Shown here: piece after piece, positions 14,717-25,522 of the stretch | How the letters are laid out: each line of letters opens with the position of its first letter | Numbering within the stretch: the stretch's first letter is position 1 | Source of the DNA: Amphimedon queenslandica | Taxonomy: Eukaryota > Porifera > Demospongiae > Haplosclerida > Niphatidae | NCBI RefSeq assembly: GCF_000090795.2 | Contig: NW_003546483.1 | Location: forward strand, 66,079 to 130,078 | Length of the DNA stretch: 64,000 bases | Reading direction: 5' to 3' | The notes under the pieces: model-generated | Databases searched by the model: none | The model's input: only the letters and a program-made list of their open reading frames with translations | What the model was told of the DNA's origin: nothing | Position numbers and translations under genes: made by a program

Positions 14717-16688
14717 TTATGTTTTTACCAGCTCTTTACTGACATAGCAGAACGGCTCTTCAGTGCTATAACAGAACTAGATAAAACAAATTCTTCATTA
14801 TTAAAATTGAAATATTTAAATAATATAGACCTTTCTAAATCTCTGAACTCGCTTTCAAAACGTCCCAATGCTATTGTCAAGGGATCAGGACCACTACTGC
14901 TACTAATATCATCATCATCTTCATCATCATCATCACTATAGTCTTCACTTTCTTCTTCATCCCACGACAATCGCTTCCTCCTCTTAGCCTTTGGAAGCAT
15001 CTAATGGTACAATTTGCAATTATAAATTAAGTTATTATTAATTTTGGTTTTGCAGTTATTCATGTGTAGTGTACTACATGAAGCACAACAGGAATAAAAA
15101 CACATGCTTTAATTATCTCTCGCTTTTTCTTTCTTCCTCTCCCTCTTTTCTCTAACCATATCTTTATCAATTTTATTCTTCTCGTCCAGTTCTTTCAAAT
15201 CTTCTTCGGGTCTTTTCTTTCCTTTACGACAAGTTACTCACAATAGTATGTACTCTATCAATAGCGAAGCATTACCTGGGTTTGATCTCAAGTAAGCGCT
15301 CACTAAATTATTGACAATAAAATTCTTTGTAATTCTCTCAACTTTCAACCGACACTATAATAATAAAAATCAAAATAATATATACAGAACAGCAATAGAA
15401 ACAGGGTTGCTATATATAGTGCTTGTTACTATATATAGAACAGAACAGTGCTTGTTACTATACATAGAACAGAACAGTGCTTGTTACTATATATAGAACA
15501 GAACAGTGCCTGTTACTATATATAGAAGAGAATCACTCACTGAGGGGCATTCATTTGAATAGCTCATCCAATCTGAGTAGCATCCAGCACAGTAAGTATG
15601 AGTGCAAGGTTGTAAGCTATAATTAACAATGATTATTGACTGTTTTATTATTGTTAATATTCTCACCTTACACAATCATGCAGTATCTCCTACGTGTCAG
15701 TATAAAAATTAATAATAAAAATAATAATGATTAATAATTACTGACTTGTACCTGGCATATTTGACATAATAGAGTCTCTTCAATTGAGTCTTTCTTATTT
15801 AGTTCTAGTTTTGGAGGGTCTCCACTATCAGTGACAGCTGCTTTCTTTTCTTCATTCACTTCAATAGGAGGAGGAGTAGAACATTTAGTCTACTAACACT
15901 TTTAAAAGCAATCAAAAAATAATTTGGTCAACCTTAGTGTTAATAGGAGAACTTTCCTTGTCAGCTATATATAAAAGGTATCAGTAATATAAATAATAAT
16001 AAACTTGTTGTCATACTTTCCAATGTATTAAGATATTCTTGAGTTGCATCAAGCGATGCAGTTGAATCTGATGGGCACAAGTTAACAAACTTATAAGATA
16101 CATCTGCATGTAAGGAGCAATATCAATGCAATAGGTTAGAACTCAATATAAAGTACACAAAACAGGCTTACTCATGTTTGAACTGCCTTTACGAAAGACA
16201 ATTCTTATAATTTGCGAGTCGCACAATCTAACCTAAAAATTATAATAATTTGTGCAAAATAATTAAAAAATATAACTAATTAACACATTAATATGTAAAT
16301 TTTACTTGTTCTTTGTTGATTTTAACACCATTCACAAGCGTACCATTAGTACTAAAGAATAAATAATTCTTAAATTAATTTCCCAAAATTAATAATTAAT
16401 TAAGTAGTTCTGTTGTAATTGTACCTCGTGTCTTTACACCAAATGACACCTTCTTCATCTTTAATGATTGAGCAGTGACATGAAGACACGTGCTTATTAT
16501 TAAGAATGGCAATATCACAATCTTTTTATTAAAAAATCTTATCAGACTATGCAGCATGCAATTGTCCCCAAACCTTTGTTTCTGCCAATCTTAAACTCAG
16601 GTCTGATAATAGGGAAACGTTTCTCTGAATCTTCATCCAGAGATACCAGCAATCCCCAAGGATCTTCAGGTAAAGTATCTTGAGACAT
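13532..16688 (-). CDS. CHFR: E3 ubiquitin ligase CHFR (FHA, RING, PBZ zinc finger)
   Basis: CHFR is a mitotic checkpoint ubiquitin ligase that reads poly(ADP-ribose) through a C-terminal PBZ finger. From ATG 16688 the exons encode an FHA domain (FKIGRN, KHVSSCHCSI, TNGTLVNG), a C3HC4 RING (LLCQIC, LHDC, PCTHTYCAGCYSDW, CP.C), a Lys/Arg-rich stretch, an acidic run beginning after MLPKAKRRKRLSWDEEE, and the Cys-rich region (KCRQCPSY, CMCCMLPMPDRRSE, LGRIINDNSYES). The PBZ part reads RPNCHWGRQCRTQVHNTGHAK. If the GTATGA donor at about 13615 is spliced to the short last exon ending in TAG 13532-13534, the finger finishes as TYNHICPQTRF, restoring the C2H2 pattern of human CHFR. Reading through that intron instead would lose the last histidine. 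It shares a 107-bp spacer with SMIM14. Confidence 0.92.
14668..14716. repeat. (TAA)n microsatellite
   Basis: About 16 AAT/TAA triplets lie in a CHFR intron between the acidic exon and the cysteine-rich exon. Confidence 0.95.
15408..15530. repeat. 36-bp minisatellite in a CHFR intron
   Basis: About 3.3 copies of a unit of about 36 bp occur; each has GTGCTTGTTACTATATATAG followed by AACAGAACA. Copies differ by one or two bases. The array sits in the intron between the two RING-encoding exons of CHFR. Confidence 0.9.
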
Positions 16689-16795
16689 TTTTATAATTTT
16701 TCCAGCCTCCAGCCCCTCCCTCTATTGCAGACGTAACATGACGTAGTCTAGTCATGATGTTGACCACGCCTATTATACTGTAAACTAAAACTAAA
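16689..16795. promoter_or_regulatory. Divergent CHFR/SMIM14 promoter
   Basis: The 107 bases between the two opposed start codons contain ACGTAACATGACGTAG-like CRE half-sites (TGACG, about 16739-16743) and a GACCACGCC box (about 16761-16770). No TATA box is apparent. Confidence 0.5.
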
Positions 16796-17237
16796 ATGGA
16801 TGGTGAGGAATGTGTTTGTGCCTGTATTTGTGCTATGAGGAGGTTGATGGAGGCAGTGAGTTATACAGTAATTACCCGAGCCTTCACTTTACTCATTTCT
16901 TTAGATAAAAATGTCTCAGAATCTTTGTACGGACACTGGTTGCCTTGATGGATGTAAGCCATTGAACTATGGATAGGATAGTATCCATGATTGAACTGAC
17001 ATGTTAATGTGTACATTATCAATAATTATTGTTCTATAGATCCAGCATTGCCCCAGCCTCCATTTTTGGATGAATACACGAAGCTCCTCTTACTAATGCT
17101 ACTAGCTTTCATCCTTGCCATTCTTCTCTTCTTGTACAGGTAAAGCTTAAAGCTAGTCAGTTGTGAGCCGAGTAAATGTATATTTATTATGTTTTAGACC
17201 AAAGAGTTTAAGATCAGGACACAATGGGTCTTGTTAA
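16796..17237 (+). CDS. SMIM14: Small integral membrane protein 14
   Basis: SMIM14 is a short ER membrane protein conserved in animals; its biochemical role is not established. Four exons give about 95 aa. The N-terminal block ECVCACICAMRRLME parallels human ECVCSHEHAMRRLI, and SQNLCTDTGCLDG parallels SYCTDTECL. A hydrophobic span (LLLLMLLAFILAILLFLY) follows, then RPKSLRSGHNGSC before TAA 17235-17237. A D-G-Y codon is formed across the second intron (GGA T|AT). The ATG at 16796 is the only start before the first conserved block. Confidence 0.88.
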
Positions 17238-17540
17238 CTGCTTTATTGATCATTTATAATGACATACTACATTGTACTCATTTTATACTCATTTATGCTA
17301 CTTCATTTATCTCTGTTGACATAATGTACCTAATTTTTATTGTAAAATGTGCTTTTGAGTCATGGCTAATGAGTTAACCAATAATCTATAGTCCTGTGGC
17401 AAAAGTAATACTTTTGGCTGGTCAAACTTGCATAAAACCATGCTTGGCAGGTAATGTAAATTCACAGCAAAAGAGGTGCTAGTTATGATATAAAATTGTT
17501 TAAAATAATTATAATAATAACTATTATTATATAATAATGT
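17238..17540. other. SMIM14-KXD1 convergent spacer
   Basis: These 303 AT-rich bases lie between two gene 3' ends. They must hold both 3' UTRs and poly(A) signals. I see no coding potential, repeat or structured element beyond a short AT-rich run near 17500-17535. Confidence 0.6.
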
Positions 17541-17993
17541 TTATGACAATTCATCTATTTCGTTATCATATTTTGCTTTCGCTGCTGCATAAGCTTCAGG
17601 ATAATTAGCAGCAGCTTGAGCTTTGAGATGTCTAATTCTTCGAAAAATGGAGTCCAACTGTTTCTTCAAATCGCCCAGCATCTTGGTCTTCTGTCTGAAG
17701 TCAGCAACAGATTTTTGGAATGTTTCTTCAGAGACATCATTTAATGATGAAAGTTTCCAGTTTGTTATCTCCAATACTTGGAGCATTTTGGCTTGTTCTT
17801 GTCTAATGGCCACTATCTTGTCATGAGGGACTATTTCAGATAGATTATTTATGAAAATGTCGCCGTCAGAAGCAGTTCTGGTTGCCTCCTCATCAATATG
17901 GTCATCAGAAGTGGATGTATTTGCATCTGGGGCCACACTGTCGTCTTGCTTGTCATCTTCCTCACTTTTTTCTTCCACGAAAGAGGTAGCCAT
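17541..17993 (-). CDS. KXD1: KxDL motif-containing protein 1 (BORC subunit)
   Basis: KXD1 is a coiled-coil subunit of BORC, which sits on lysosomes and controls their kinesin-driven positioning. This is a single-exon gene of 150 aa. The first 60 residues are acidic and low in complexity; the rest is helical and contains DKIVAIRQEQAKMLQ and the family signature GDLKKQLDSIFRRIRHLKAQ, with NYPEAYA matching human RQHPEAF. The canonical K-x-D-L appears here as KKQL, so the name-giving aspartate is replaced by Gln. The gene lacks introns, unlike most neighbours. It is the second lysosome-related gene in the window after HPS4. Confidence 0.88.
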   Translation of the reverse strand: MATSFVEEKSEEDDKQDDSVAPDANTSTSDDHIDEEATRTASDGDIFINNLSEIVPHDKIVAIRQEQAKMLQVLEITNWKLSSLNDVSEETFQKSVADFRQKTKMLGDLKKQLDSIFRRIRHLKAQAAANYPEAYAAAKAKYDNEIDELS

Positions 17994-18134
17994 TTTTAGT
18001 TTGCAAAATTAGCCCCACCCATTTTAATTAGACATGTGAGTGGAATCACATGCATTATGCAAATAGTGTCTCTATACTTCAAAAAATTTTTTAAAAACAA
18101 CAATTAGTCAATTATTACTATCTTTTAGATCTAC

Positions 18135-19673
18135 CTATGAAACACTTATTGAATCATTCAAGTTCAAATTATTTCTATGATGAAATTGCAGTTGCTGCTC
18201 TCTTCTACGAAGCTTGTACTTCATAGAAAGACGAGCAAAAATGATGAATGAGATAAAGCACAAAATGGCTCTTACTAAAAAGTAATAAAAACCTCGACTA
18301 ATAGGAGAAGATGTCGATGCCATATAATAACGAAATGGGAGTAATAGTACAAAACCGAATGCCTGTCTTGAAATCCAAATGAAAAACCACAGTCCGACGA
18401 TAGTCCCTCTCATTAAAACAGGTGACTGAGCAAGAGTGAATTCAAAAACTGCTATTTGAAAAGCATACCTTGCAACTGCTTTGGGTAGTGCAAAAAATAC
18501 ATTCCAATTCATTCCTGGGTCTGTTTCATTTGCTACACCAAGAGAATAAAGACAGTTGAATTGGTTACCAGAAGTATAAACACCTTTCAATGACAGAACG
18601 GAGTATGCAGCATTAAGAGCAACTGCAAACATTAGGCCAATCCCAATCCTCTTGAGCATACTGGGGATATACCTGTGGAAGAATGGGTAAACAAGAAACT
18701 GATGAAGAAGGATCATGATAAGATAAATCGAGAGAAGACTGATGCTTGCAACTGTGCCATTCTCACAGCCATAGTTTTTCTTACCAGGACCAGTAATAGA
18801 ATCATCATATGATAAAGGGATGGCACATGATAGTAGGAGTGGTATTATTTTCAGTACAGTCTTCACATCCTCAACCTTTTCTTCTGAGAATGGTCCACCA
18901 TATCTCTCTTTACCCAGATCCAGTCTTGAAGGAGCCTCTTCCTCCCAATAAATGAATGCCCTACGACTTGCAGGATATTTATGCTTTCTAGCATAACATA
19001 AGACCCTAATGATTGATGTCAATGGATTAGAGAGCGCAATTGTATTCGGAGGTTTGAGGAGTAGGAACATACCACAAAGGTTGTGCGTGATTAGTACTAC
19101 AGCAACACAGATGCAACAGAGAAAATACAAATACAGTTGATAGTTAGGTATGTGACCAAGCTCAGTGCATAATGAAACTATCAGTGGCCCAACGTTATGC
19201 CAGTGAATGACGGCACTTAATTCTTCGCCAGATGACTCAAAAAGCTGATCAATATTAAATGGTAACAGATTGACTCTAACACCAGCCAAAGTAAAAGATA
19301 ACAGGTAGCACAGAACTTGATTAAATATGACAACAAAGTTCGATCTTAGATCCAACAGTGCTAAAACAGTTAGCAAAGTAACAACAGCAAAAGAAATGTA
19401 AGCCCCAGCAATGATTAGTTTATACCTGCTAATAAAAGCATCTCCAATGAACCCAAAGAGAAGAACAGCAAGACCTGCAGTGATCCACAAGTATACTTGA
19501 TCAACTGGAAGATATCCAAAAACGTTCACAGCAATCCCAATGCACAGATCCCAGAATAGCACCAGGAGGGCTCCTTTGGAGTGTATTAACTGGAAGCGAT
19601 AAAAGGAAGGACAATGTATCCTGTGGCTGGTACTTGATAATGTCCTTAGGAGAGGAGCATTATTGGCCATCAT
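18135..19673 (-). CDS. POT/PTR-like MFS transporter (SLC15-like), intronless
   Basis: A 512-aa multi-pass membrane protein is encoded in one exon from ATG 19673 (a second ATG follows directly) to TAG 18135-18137. At least ten hydrophobic segments are visible, with GYLPVDQVYLWITAGLAVLLFGFIGD near the first pair. The central cytoplasmic loop reads RRAFIYWEEEAPSRLDLGK then ERYGGPFSEEKVEDVKT, a pattern I associate with divergent proton-coupled oligopeptide (POT) transporters of sponges and cnidarians. The classic POT ExxERFxYY motif near the N-terminus is not evident, so substrate and coupling cannot be assigned. KXD1 and SMTN-like neighbours are on the same strand. Lack of introns suggests a retrogene or a naturally intronless family. 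Confidence 0.6.
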   Translation of the reverse strand: MMANNAPLLRTLSSTSHRIHCPSFYRFQLIHSKGALLVLFWDLCIGIAVNVFGYLPVDQVYLWITAGLAVLLFGFIGDAFISRYKLIIAGAYISFAVVTLLTVLALLDLRSNFVVIFNQVLCYLLSFTLAGVRVNLLPFNIDQLFESSGEELSAVIHWHNVGPLIVSLCTELGHIPNYQLYLYFLCCICVAVVLITHNLCGMFLLLKPPNTIALSNPLTSIIRVLCYARKHKYPASRRAFIYWEEEAPSRLDLGKERYGGPFSEEKVEDVKTVLKIIPLLLSCAIPLSYDDSITGPGKKNYGCENGTVASISLLSIYLIMILLHQFLVYPFFHRYIPSMLKRIGIGLMFAVALNAAYSVLSLKGVYTSGNQFNCLYSLGVANETDPGMNWNVFFALPKAVARYAFQIAVFEFTLAQSPVLMRGTIVGLWFFIWISRQAFGFVLLLPFRYYMASTSSPISRGFYYFLVRAILCFISFIIFARLSMKYKLRRREQQLQFHHRNNLNLNDSISVS

Positions 19674-20003
19674 TGGTAGCTAAGTAGAGCAAATTGTATT
19701 TTTATTTTTTACTGATTAACTCTACCTTTAGCAGCTTCTTGTTGTCAGTTATAGGTTATTGCAAGCGAAGTGAAAATGAAAATTGATAATCATTGCTTAA
19801 GGGAAACAAGTTATCACTTTTATTATCGTAAACTTCTATAGAGTTACCATATACCTCACTAAATAGTGTGAGCTACTAAAGGGACATCTACAGATATTTG
19901 AATTACTTGCTAGTAAGCACAAAAAAATATTAATAATAATAAGTAAAGGTCAACAACAACACAACATGCCATTAAATGAAAAGAAAGGAATTTGATCTGT
20001 CAC

Positions 20004-20048
<45 letters not shown>

Positions 20049-20160
20049 GTAATAATAGCAATAATAATAATAATAACGTAAAACTTGAGTCACCACAAAT
20101 TAACAAGTTCGATGTAGAATGATGAGAGGATAGAGAATATTAATACTGAACTTGTGCCCT
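19674..20160. other. Intergenic region with (TAA)n tract
   Basis: This spacer would hold the 5' flank of the transporter gene and the 3' UTR of the smoothelin-like gene. A (TAA)n microsatellite of more than 20 triplets, slightly interrupted, runs from about 20008 to 20077. No coding potential was seen. Confidence 0.7.
20008..20077. repeat. (TAA)n microsatellite
   Basis: Over 20 AAT/TAA triplets with a few single-base interruptions lie downstream of the smoothelin-like stop codon. Confidence 0.95.
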
Positions 20161-23100
20161 TCATTTAAAATAAGAGTAGATGGTAGCTAGGAATGTCATC
20201 ATACTCTTGGGGTCAGGGGAGCCAGCTGCAATAATATCATCAACATCAAAAAAACGCTCCAAGCCAGCATCCCTGAAATTGAAAAATCAATATACATGTA
20301 GCTCAATTTTTAATTTTAAATGTAACACTACATGATGTTTTTATACACGTACATGTAGCTCCATTTATGGCATAAGCAGTTATGATATATCTGGCAGTTT
20401 GCCAGTAAACAATGAGTTTATGAAATTAGATTAATAACGATAATTAGCCAAACATTCTAACTCAATAATAGTCCTATCATACAGTGTGGCAGGAACAGAC
20501 AAAACAAGACTACAAGTGGTGCATTTACAAGCTTCAGTTCCAAAATAATGCAATAAATACGCATAGCAAGTATCAAGTTACTATGACACTCAAAAATCTA
20601 AAAACAAGCCGTGGCATGCTTTAATGTTACTCTTGTATAAAATCAGATTAAAATTCTTTGCAAACTTCTGATAACTTATTACAATGTATATATGTCAACA
20701 GTTCTAATAATAATAACACACACACACATGCACGCACACACACAAGGTATTATTATTATCGTTAAACTAAAGCCATCAAAAACATAATCAGGCTGTACAT
20801 TCTCTAGCCTTGTACTATTTTTAAAATAATTATTCTATGCTTATACACAGGATCTGTACAACAAAACTCACTCGGCAGCTTTGAGGGCAACGGTATAGTT
20901 CTCTCTAGCGTTAGAAGGCGAGAGATCATCGTAGGGTATGAGCTCGGGAACAAAGTTGTGAAGAATGGCACAGAGTGCAAGACCGTCTCTCCAGCTGTTA
21001 CTGAAATCTTTGACGTCAACATTCTGAGAATTAAGAAAATAATAAATAAGCAAAATTAGAACAAAATTCTAATGCATATCAAATCACCATTTAAACATTT
21101 TTAAAGGAGCCAATTTTTGAAAAAAACCTTTACTATAGCCCATGGTTTTTTCCAAAAAATGGCTCCAAAATCACCCCCAATTTTTATTACATTTTAAAAT
21201 ACATATTAACATCCTTATGCTATCTAGAAAGTTTGAGCCAATTCCGACTTCAATTTTCAAAGTTATGGCCATTTTTTAAAAACTCCCAATTTCAGAAAAA
21301 TACCCTGTACTATAGCCCATGGTTTTTTCCAAAAAATGACTCCAAAATCACCCCCAATTTTTATTACATTTTCTGATACATATTGATGTACTTATGCTAC
21401 GTAGAAAGTTTGAGCGAATTCCAACTTTAATTTTTCGAGTTATGACCATTTTTTAAAAACTCCAAATTTCAGAAAAATACCCTGTACTATAGCCCATGGT
21501 TTTTTCCAAAAAATGGCTCCGAAATGACACCCAATTTTTATTACATTTTCTGATACATATTGATGTACTTATGCTACGTAGAAAATTTGAGCCAATTCCG
21601 ACTTCAATTTTTTGAGTTACAACCATTTTAAAAAAACTCCAAATCAAAAGATACTTTTACACATTAAGACTGAGTCATGAAAACTCCTAACAGTGATTAC
21701 CTCATAATAGCGGGTTTTGTGTTGGCACCATGCAAGGAGCTGCTGTTGTCCACTACTGCTCTTCTGCCTAGTGAAACTACGCTCAGAACTAATAAAAAAC
21801 AACAACAACAATAAATAATAACAATAACAACAACAACAATAATAACAATAATAATAATAATGTACATGCATGCTACTAATAAATGAGATTAATAATGACA
21901 TACTTTCCTCCATTGGCTTGATCCATTTCAGCCCATTTCTGCTTATTGGCACTCCTCTCTTGTCTCCTCTTGGCTTCTTCTTTCTCCTTCCTCTCCCTGT
22001 AGGACATCTTTGGCTCAGAATCTGCCACTGAACATTCAATCAAAAAATAAGACCATTAGTAAGCATAGTATCACTTATAAACACTAGTATCCCTTATACC
22101 ATTTAATAATATAAGTAAGGGTATGGAATAAGTGCATGATATAATTAACTCACTGTTTTTCAGCCTTTCTTCCCTAGCCTTTCGTCTAGCTTCACGTCTA
22201 GCTTCATAAGAATCCTCGGCAGTTGATGATGCTGTAGTATCATTACTTGAAGACACAGTAGAAGACGTGCTAGTCTGAGCAGGTTCCTCTTTCTTCTTCA
22301 GCTCTCTCTCCCTTCTCCTTGCCTCTCTTCGTGCCTCGTAGCTATCCTCAGGTGGAGGGTTGTCTTGTTTACCATCGTCACTGGAAACTGATGACTTAGC
22401 AACAAGAGAGCTTTTATTGTTGTCTTGTTTACCGTCGTCACTGGAAACTGACGACTTGGCAACAACAGAGCTTTTATTGATGGTTGGTTCATCAGTCGTA
22501 GAACTAGAGGAATGGACGGGAGAACTGACAGGAGAGCGACCCTCAGAATCCTAAAAAAAGAATAACACTGTAACAGTACAAGGACTATGACTGTTAATAG
22601 CAAATGCAGCACTGTACATGTGACTATAATCAAAAGTAAGTCATCAACTCTTGATAATACACATCCATACTTTAAGCTCTTACTTTTGATCGGAGATTTG
22701 TTCTGAAATCAATTTGAGCTTTAGAGCCGGATTTGAAGTCCTTCTTGCCAGGTCCATCGCTTTTCCTAAGGACATTACGAAAGTCAACCTGCTCCGCTTT
22801 CTTCTTTGCTGAAGGAAAGGCGGCTTTAGTATCAATCTTAGCAGCTTCGCTTTTTCGGAGTTTCTTACGGAAGTCTTTATCTTCTTCGAGTCCAGGCTCG
22901 GCCACGGCAAGGACGTCTTTGACATTTTCGCTCGACTTGCTTTCGGTTGGTTCAGGGTATCTCTCTTCTAGCTGTCTCAATTCTTCATCATCGTCATCAT
23001 CGTAATCGTACTCAGCATTATCAGCCTAGAATAATATAATTAGGAAAATCTCTTGCCAATACAACAATATTCCCTAAAACTCAATGCAAAATGTATAGCA

Positions 23101-25283
23101 AATGCCTAAAAATGCTATTATTAGTTAGTTAAATAATAAGCTTACATCTCTTTGATCTGCAGGTTCTGGTGATGGAGTTGGTTCTTTTAGGGGTTCTGGA
23201 GAAGGTGTGGGCTCTTTAGGGGGTTCTGGAGAAGGTGTGGGCTCTTTAGGGGGTTCTGGGGAAGGTGTAGGTTCTTTAGGGGGTTCTGGGGAAGGAGTTG
23301 GCTCTTTTATGGGTTCCGGAGAAGGTGTGGGTTCTTTAGGGGGTTCTGGAGAAGGCGTGGGCTCCTTAGGAGGTTCTGGAGAAGGCGTGGGCTCTTTAGG
23401 GGGTTCTGGAGAAGGCGTGGGCTCTTTAGGGGGTTCTGGAGAAGGCGTGGGCTCTTTTGGAGGATCAGGAGAAAGATGATTACGATCATTAGTTTCTATA
23501 ATGAAAATAAACATTATTCATATCATATTGATACACTACAGTGGTATATCCCATAAGGTTGTGTGGTCTAACCTGACCTGACCACACATTATAAAAGGCT
23601 AACAAGACAGTCTAAGAGATAATGGGTCCCCTTAAAGCATGCTGGAATGATAACTGGTCTGAATCAAACCATAATGACATGCTTAATCATACATGCATTT
23701 AGCTTGGTTAGCAACAACCAAATTAACACTTGTCCAGTGACTGTATAAAGCCGATAAATTATACTTGTATAAGTAGCAATAGTAGCAGTAGTATTCTAAA
23801 TACGGCCCCCATGCTTCCTCAATGTAATTATGCTAACTCCAATTTAGCACACTTTTAAGTTTTAACAGTGACATGGATATACGTGTATTCAAAATAATAC
23901 AATTTGAATTCCCTAAGTTATTATTATCATTACAGGCGCTATTAAATATGAGCTCAATTCCCATATCACTTAACACACAGTATGATATAAGTGGCTGATA
24001 TATATATACGACAATACATAACAGGGAGACAGTGCAGAGGTATTGACACACAAATACAAGTAATGACAAGAATTTAGCGTACAATGTACATACATATCTG
24101 GATCATTAACCATTTGATAAAATACACAGTACGATAGAATAAACAATGCTAAAGTTCAAGCAGCAGAGCGTCAGTAGTGATAATTGCATTGATAACAGGT
24201 GCTTAAGAGAGCATGAAGAAAGAAGAGTAAAGGATTACAAAAATAATAATAATAACATAAAGAAGGAATGGAGGAATGTTGCAGGCCCAAAAGAGAGAGG
24301 ATTTTAGATATATTTTTTACCTGAAATAGCATCATTTGTTGAAGGGCGTCTTTCATCAAGACTCTATAAAAACAGAAGCAGAGAAAACAATGAATATGAT
24401 ACAATCAAAATAAAGGCCATAATGAGTTAACATTTGGCAATACAACAACAGTACCTACAAGGCATCTCAAACATCATGTTTACCATGTCTCTTGCTGGGG
24501 GAGTATGTTTTCACAGACCATGTAATAGGGAGGTTGTACTCCAGAGAACAAACAAGGCTACATGTAACAGCCATTTATAGTTAAAAGACACACGGTGCAT
24601 ATGGTAAAAGTGCTAAATGGTACTAACACAGTACATCTATGCCAACAGTTAACTCATTAATTGGGAGGTAATGCCCTACCTTTGGTTCCGGGGTTTGACC
24701 TGGTGTCCCGGTCGATTGACTGGAACTGCGTGACTTCCTCCACCAGTGATCCTCCGACCCCCCGCCCCCCTGGGGAACAATGTTGCTGCTAGTGGATGCG
24801 TGGCTCGGCGAAGAAGTATCAGTGCTTCCTTTTCGGGTTTTGTTACTTCCCTGTGATCCTAAATACCCGATTGTAGGCGTATTCTTGTCCACACTTTTCA
24901 ACGGTTGGCCGTCTTTCACAACACTCGGGTAAACGTTCCCAGTGACAGAATTAGGTATGGTAACGGTCCGTGGTGCTTGAAAGCCCGGCCTGCGGTACTG
25001 ACTGCTGCTGGCTGCTCTCCTGCTTATTGGCTGTCCTGATTTCTTCTTTAGCTCTCTAATGGCTGCCCTGATCTTTGAACGGGACTCGTAGTCGCTGGCA
25101 TCCTCGAGCTAGAGTTGTGAATAAACAAAAGGAGAGGCTATCATACACAAACACTGACTATAATGTAATCAAAAGCAATGCTGAAACAATTATATACGAA
25201 TCGCTTTTACAATTAGTTCATTATAGCTTCCTTACCATACTCTTGAGGGTCGCTTCGTCTAATTCGCTCAAGTCTGTGGCCAT
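20161..25283 (-). CDS. Smoothelin-like protein with C-terminal calponin-homology domain
   Basis: Smoothelins are actin-associated proteins of contractile cells. About ten exons run from ATG 25283 to TGA 20161-20163. The N-terminus (LSELDEATLKSMLEDASDYE, then SRSKIRAAIRELKKK) resembles the smoothelin N-terminal helix. Next come a Ser/Gly-rich segment, ten copies of a ten-residue EPTPSPEPPK repeat, an acidic run, three DFRxxL motifs (22858-22875, 22768-22785, 22693-22710), a Ser-rich part with a duplicated VAKSSVSSDDGKQDN, and two SYEARREARR helices. The end is a type-2 CH domain: QQLLAWCQHKTRYYE, NVDVKDFSNSWRDGLALCAI, LHNFVPELIPYD, and a last exon with DAGLERFFDVDDI. It could be a smoothelin or smoothelin-like orthologue; I leave the symbol empty. 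Confidence 0.87.
21110..21645. repeat. Intronic tandem repeat, TAGCCCATGG subtype (second locus)
   Basis: Three units of about 180 bp lie in an intron within the CH-domain part of the smoothelin-like gene. Each holds CTATAGCCCATGG followed by TTTTTTCCAAAAAATG and the core CTTATGCTACGTAGAAAGTT. They closely match the HPS4 intron array at 3845-4300 in the same orientation. Confidence 0.88.
23155..23454 (-). repeat. Coding 30-bp minisatellite (10 x EPTPSPEPPK)
   Basis: Ten in-frame 30-bp units encode EPTPSPEP(P/I/L)K-type decapeptides inside the smoothelin-like protein. Units are almost identical in DNA, which points to recent expansion or homogenisation. The reverse strand is also open and encodes a meaningless Gly-rich frame. 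Confidence 0.95.
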
Positions 25284-25522
25284 CTTGAGAGATGTTTCGC
25301 GTTCTCTTTGCTCAAAAGCTTCTCTCTCTCCCTGGATGTGTACTGGTATATGCCCCCAATATGGAGTCGGACCGGCTTTTATTCATGCATGAGCCACATC
25401 AAAGGGACCGCCTACTACAAATTTATTCATTAACAAAAATGTTCACATATGATCAACATTAAAAAGAAACACATATTATATAATAACATGTATGTACATG
25501 TTTGTGTATGACAACACATAGG

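Noticed and set aside
23207-23479. Plus-strand Gly/Ser repeat frame (GSLGGSGEGV)
   Set aside because: It is the antisense shadow of the EPTPSPEPPK coding repeat of the smoothelin-like gene.
25075-25392. Plus-strand 105-residue frame overlapping the start of the smoothelin-like gene
   Set aside because: It lies antisense to the first two exons and has no similarity or domain.
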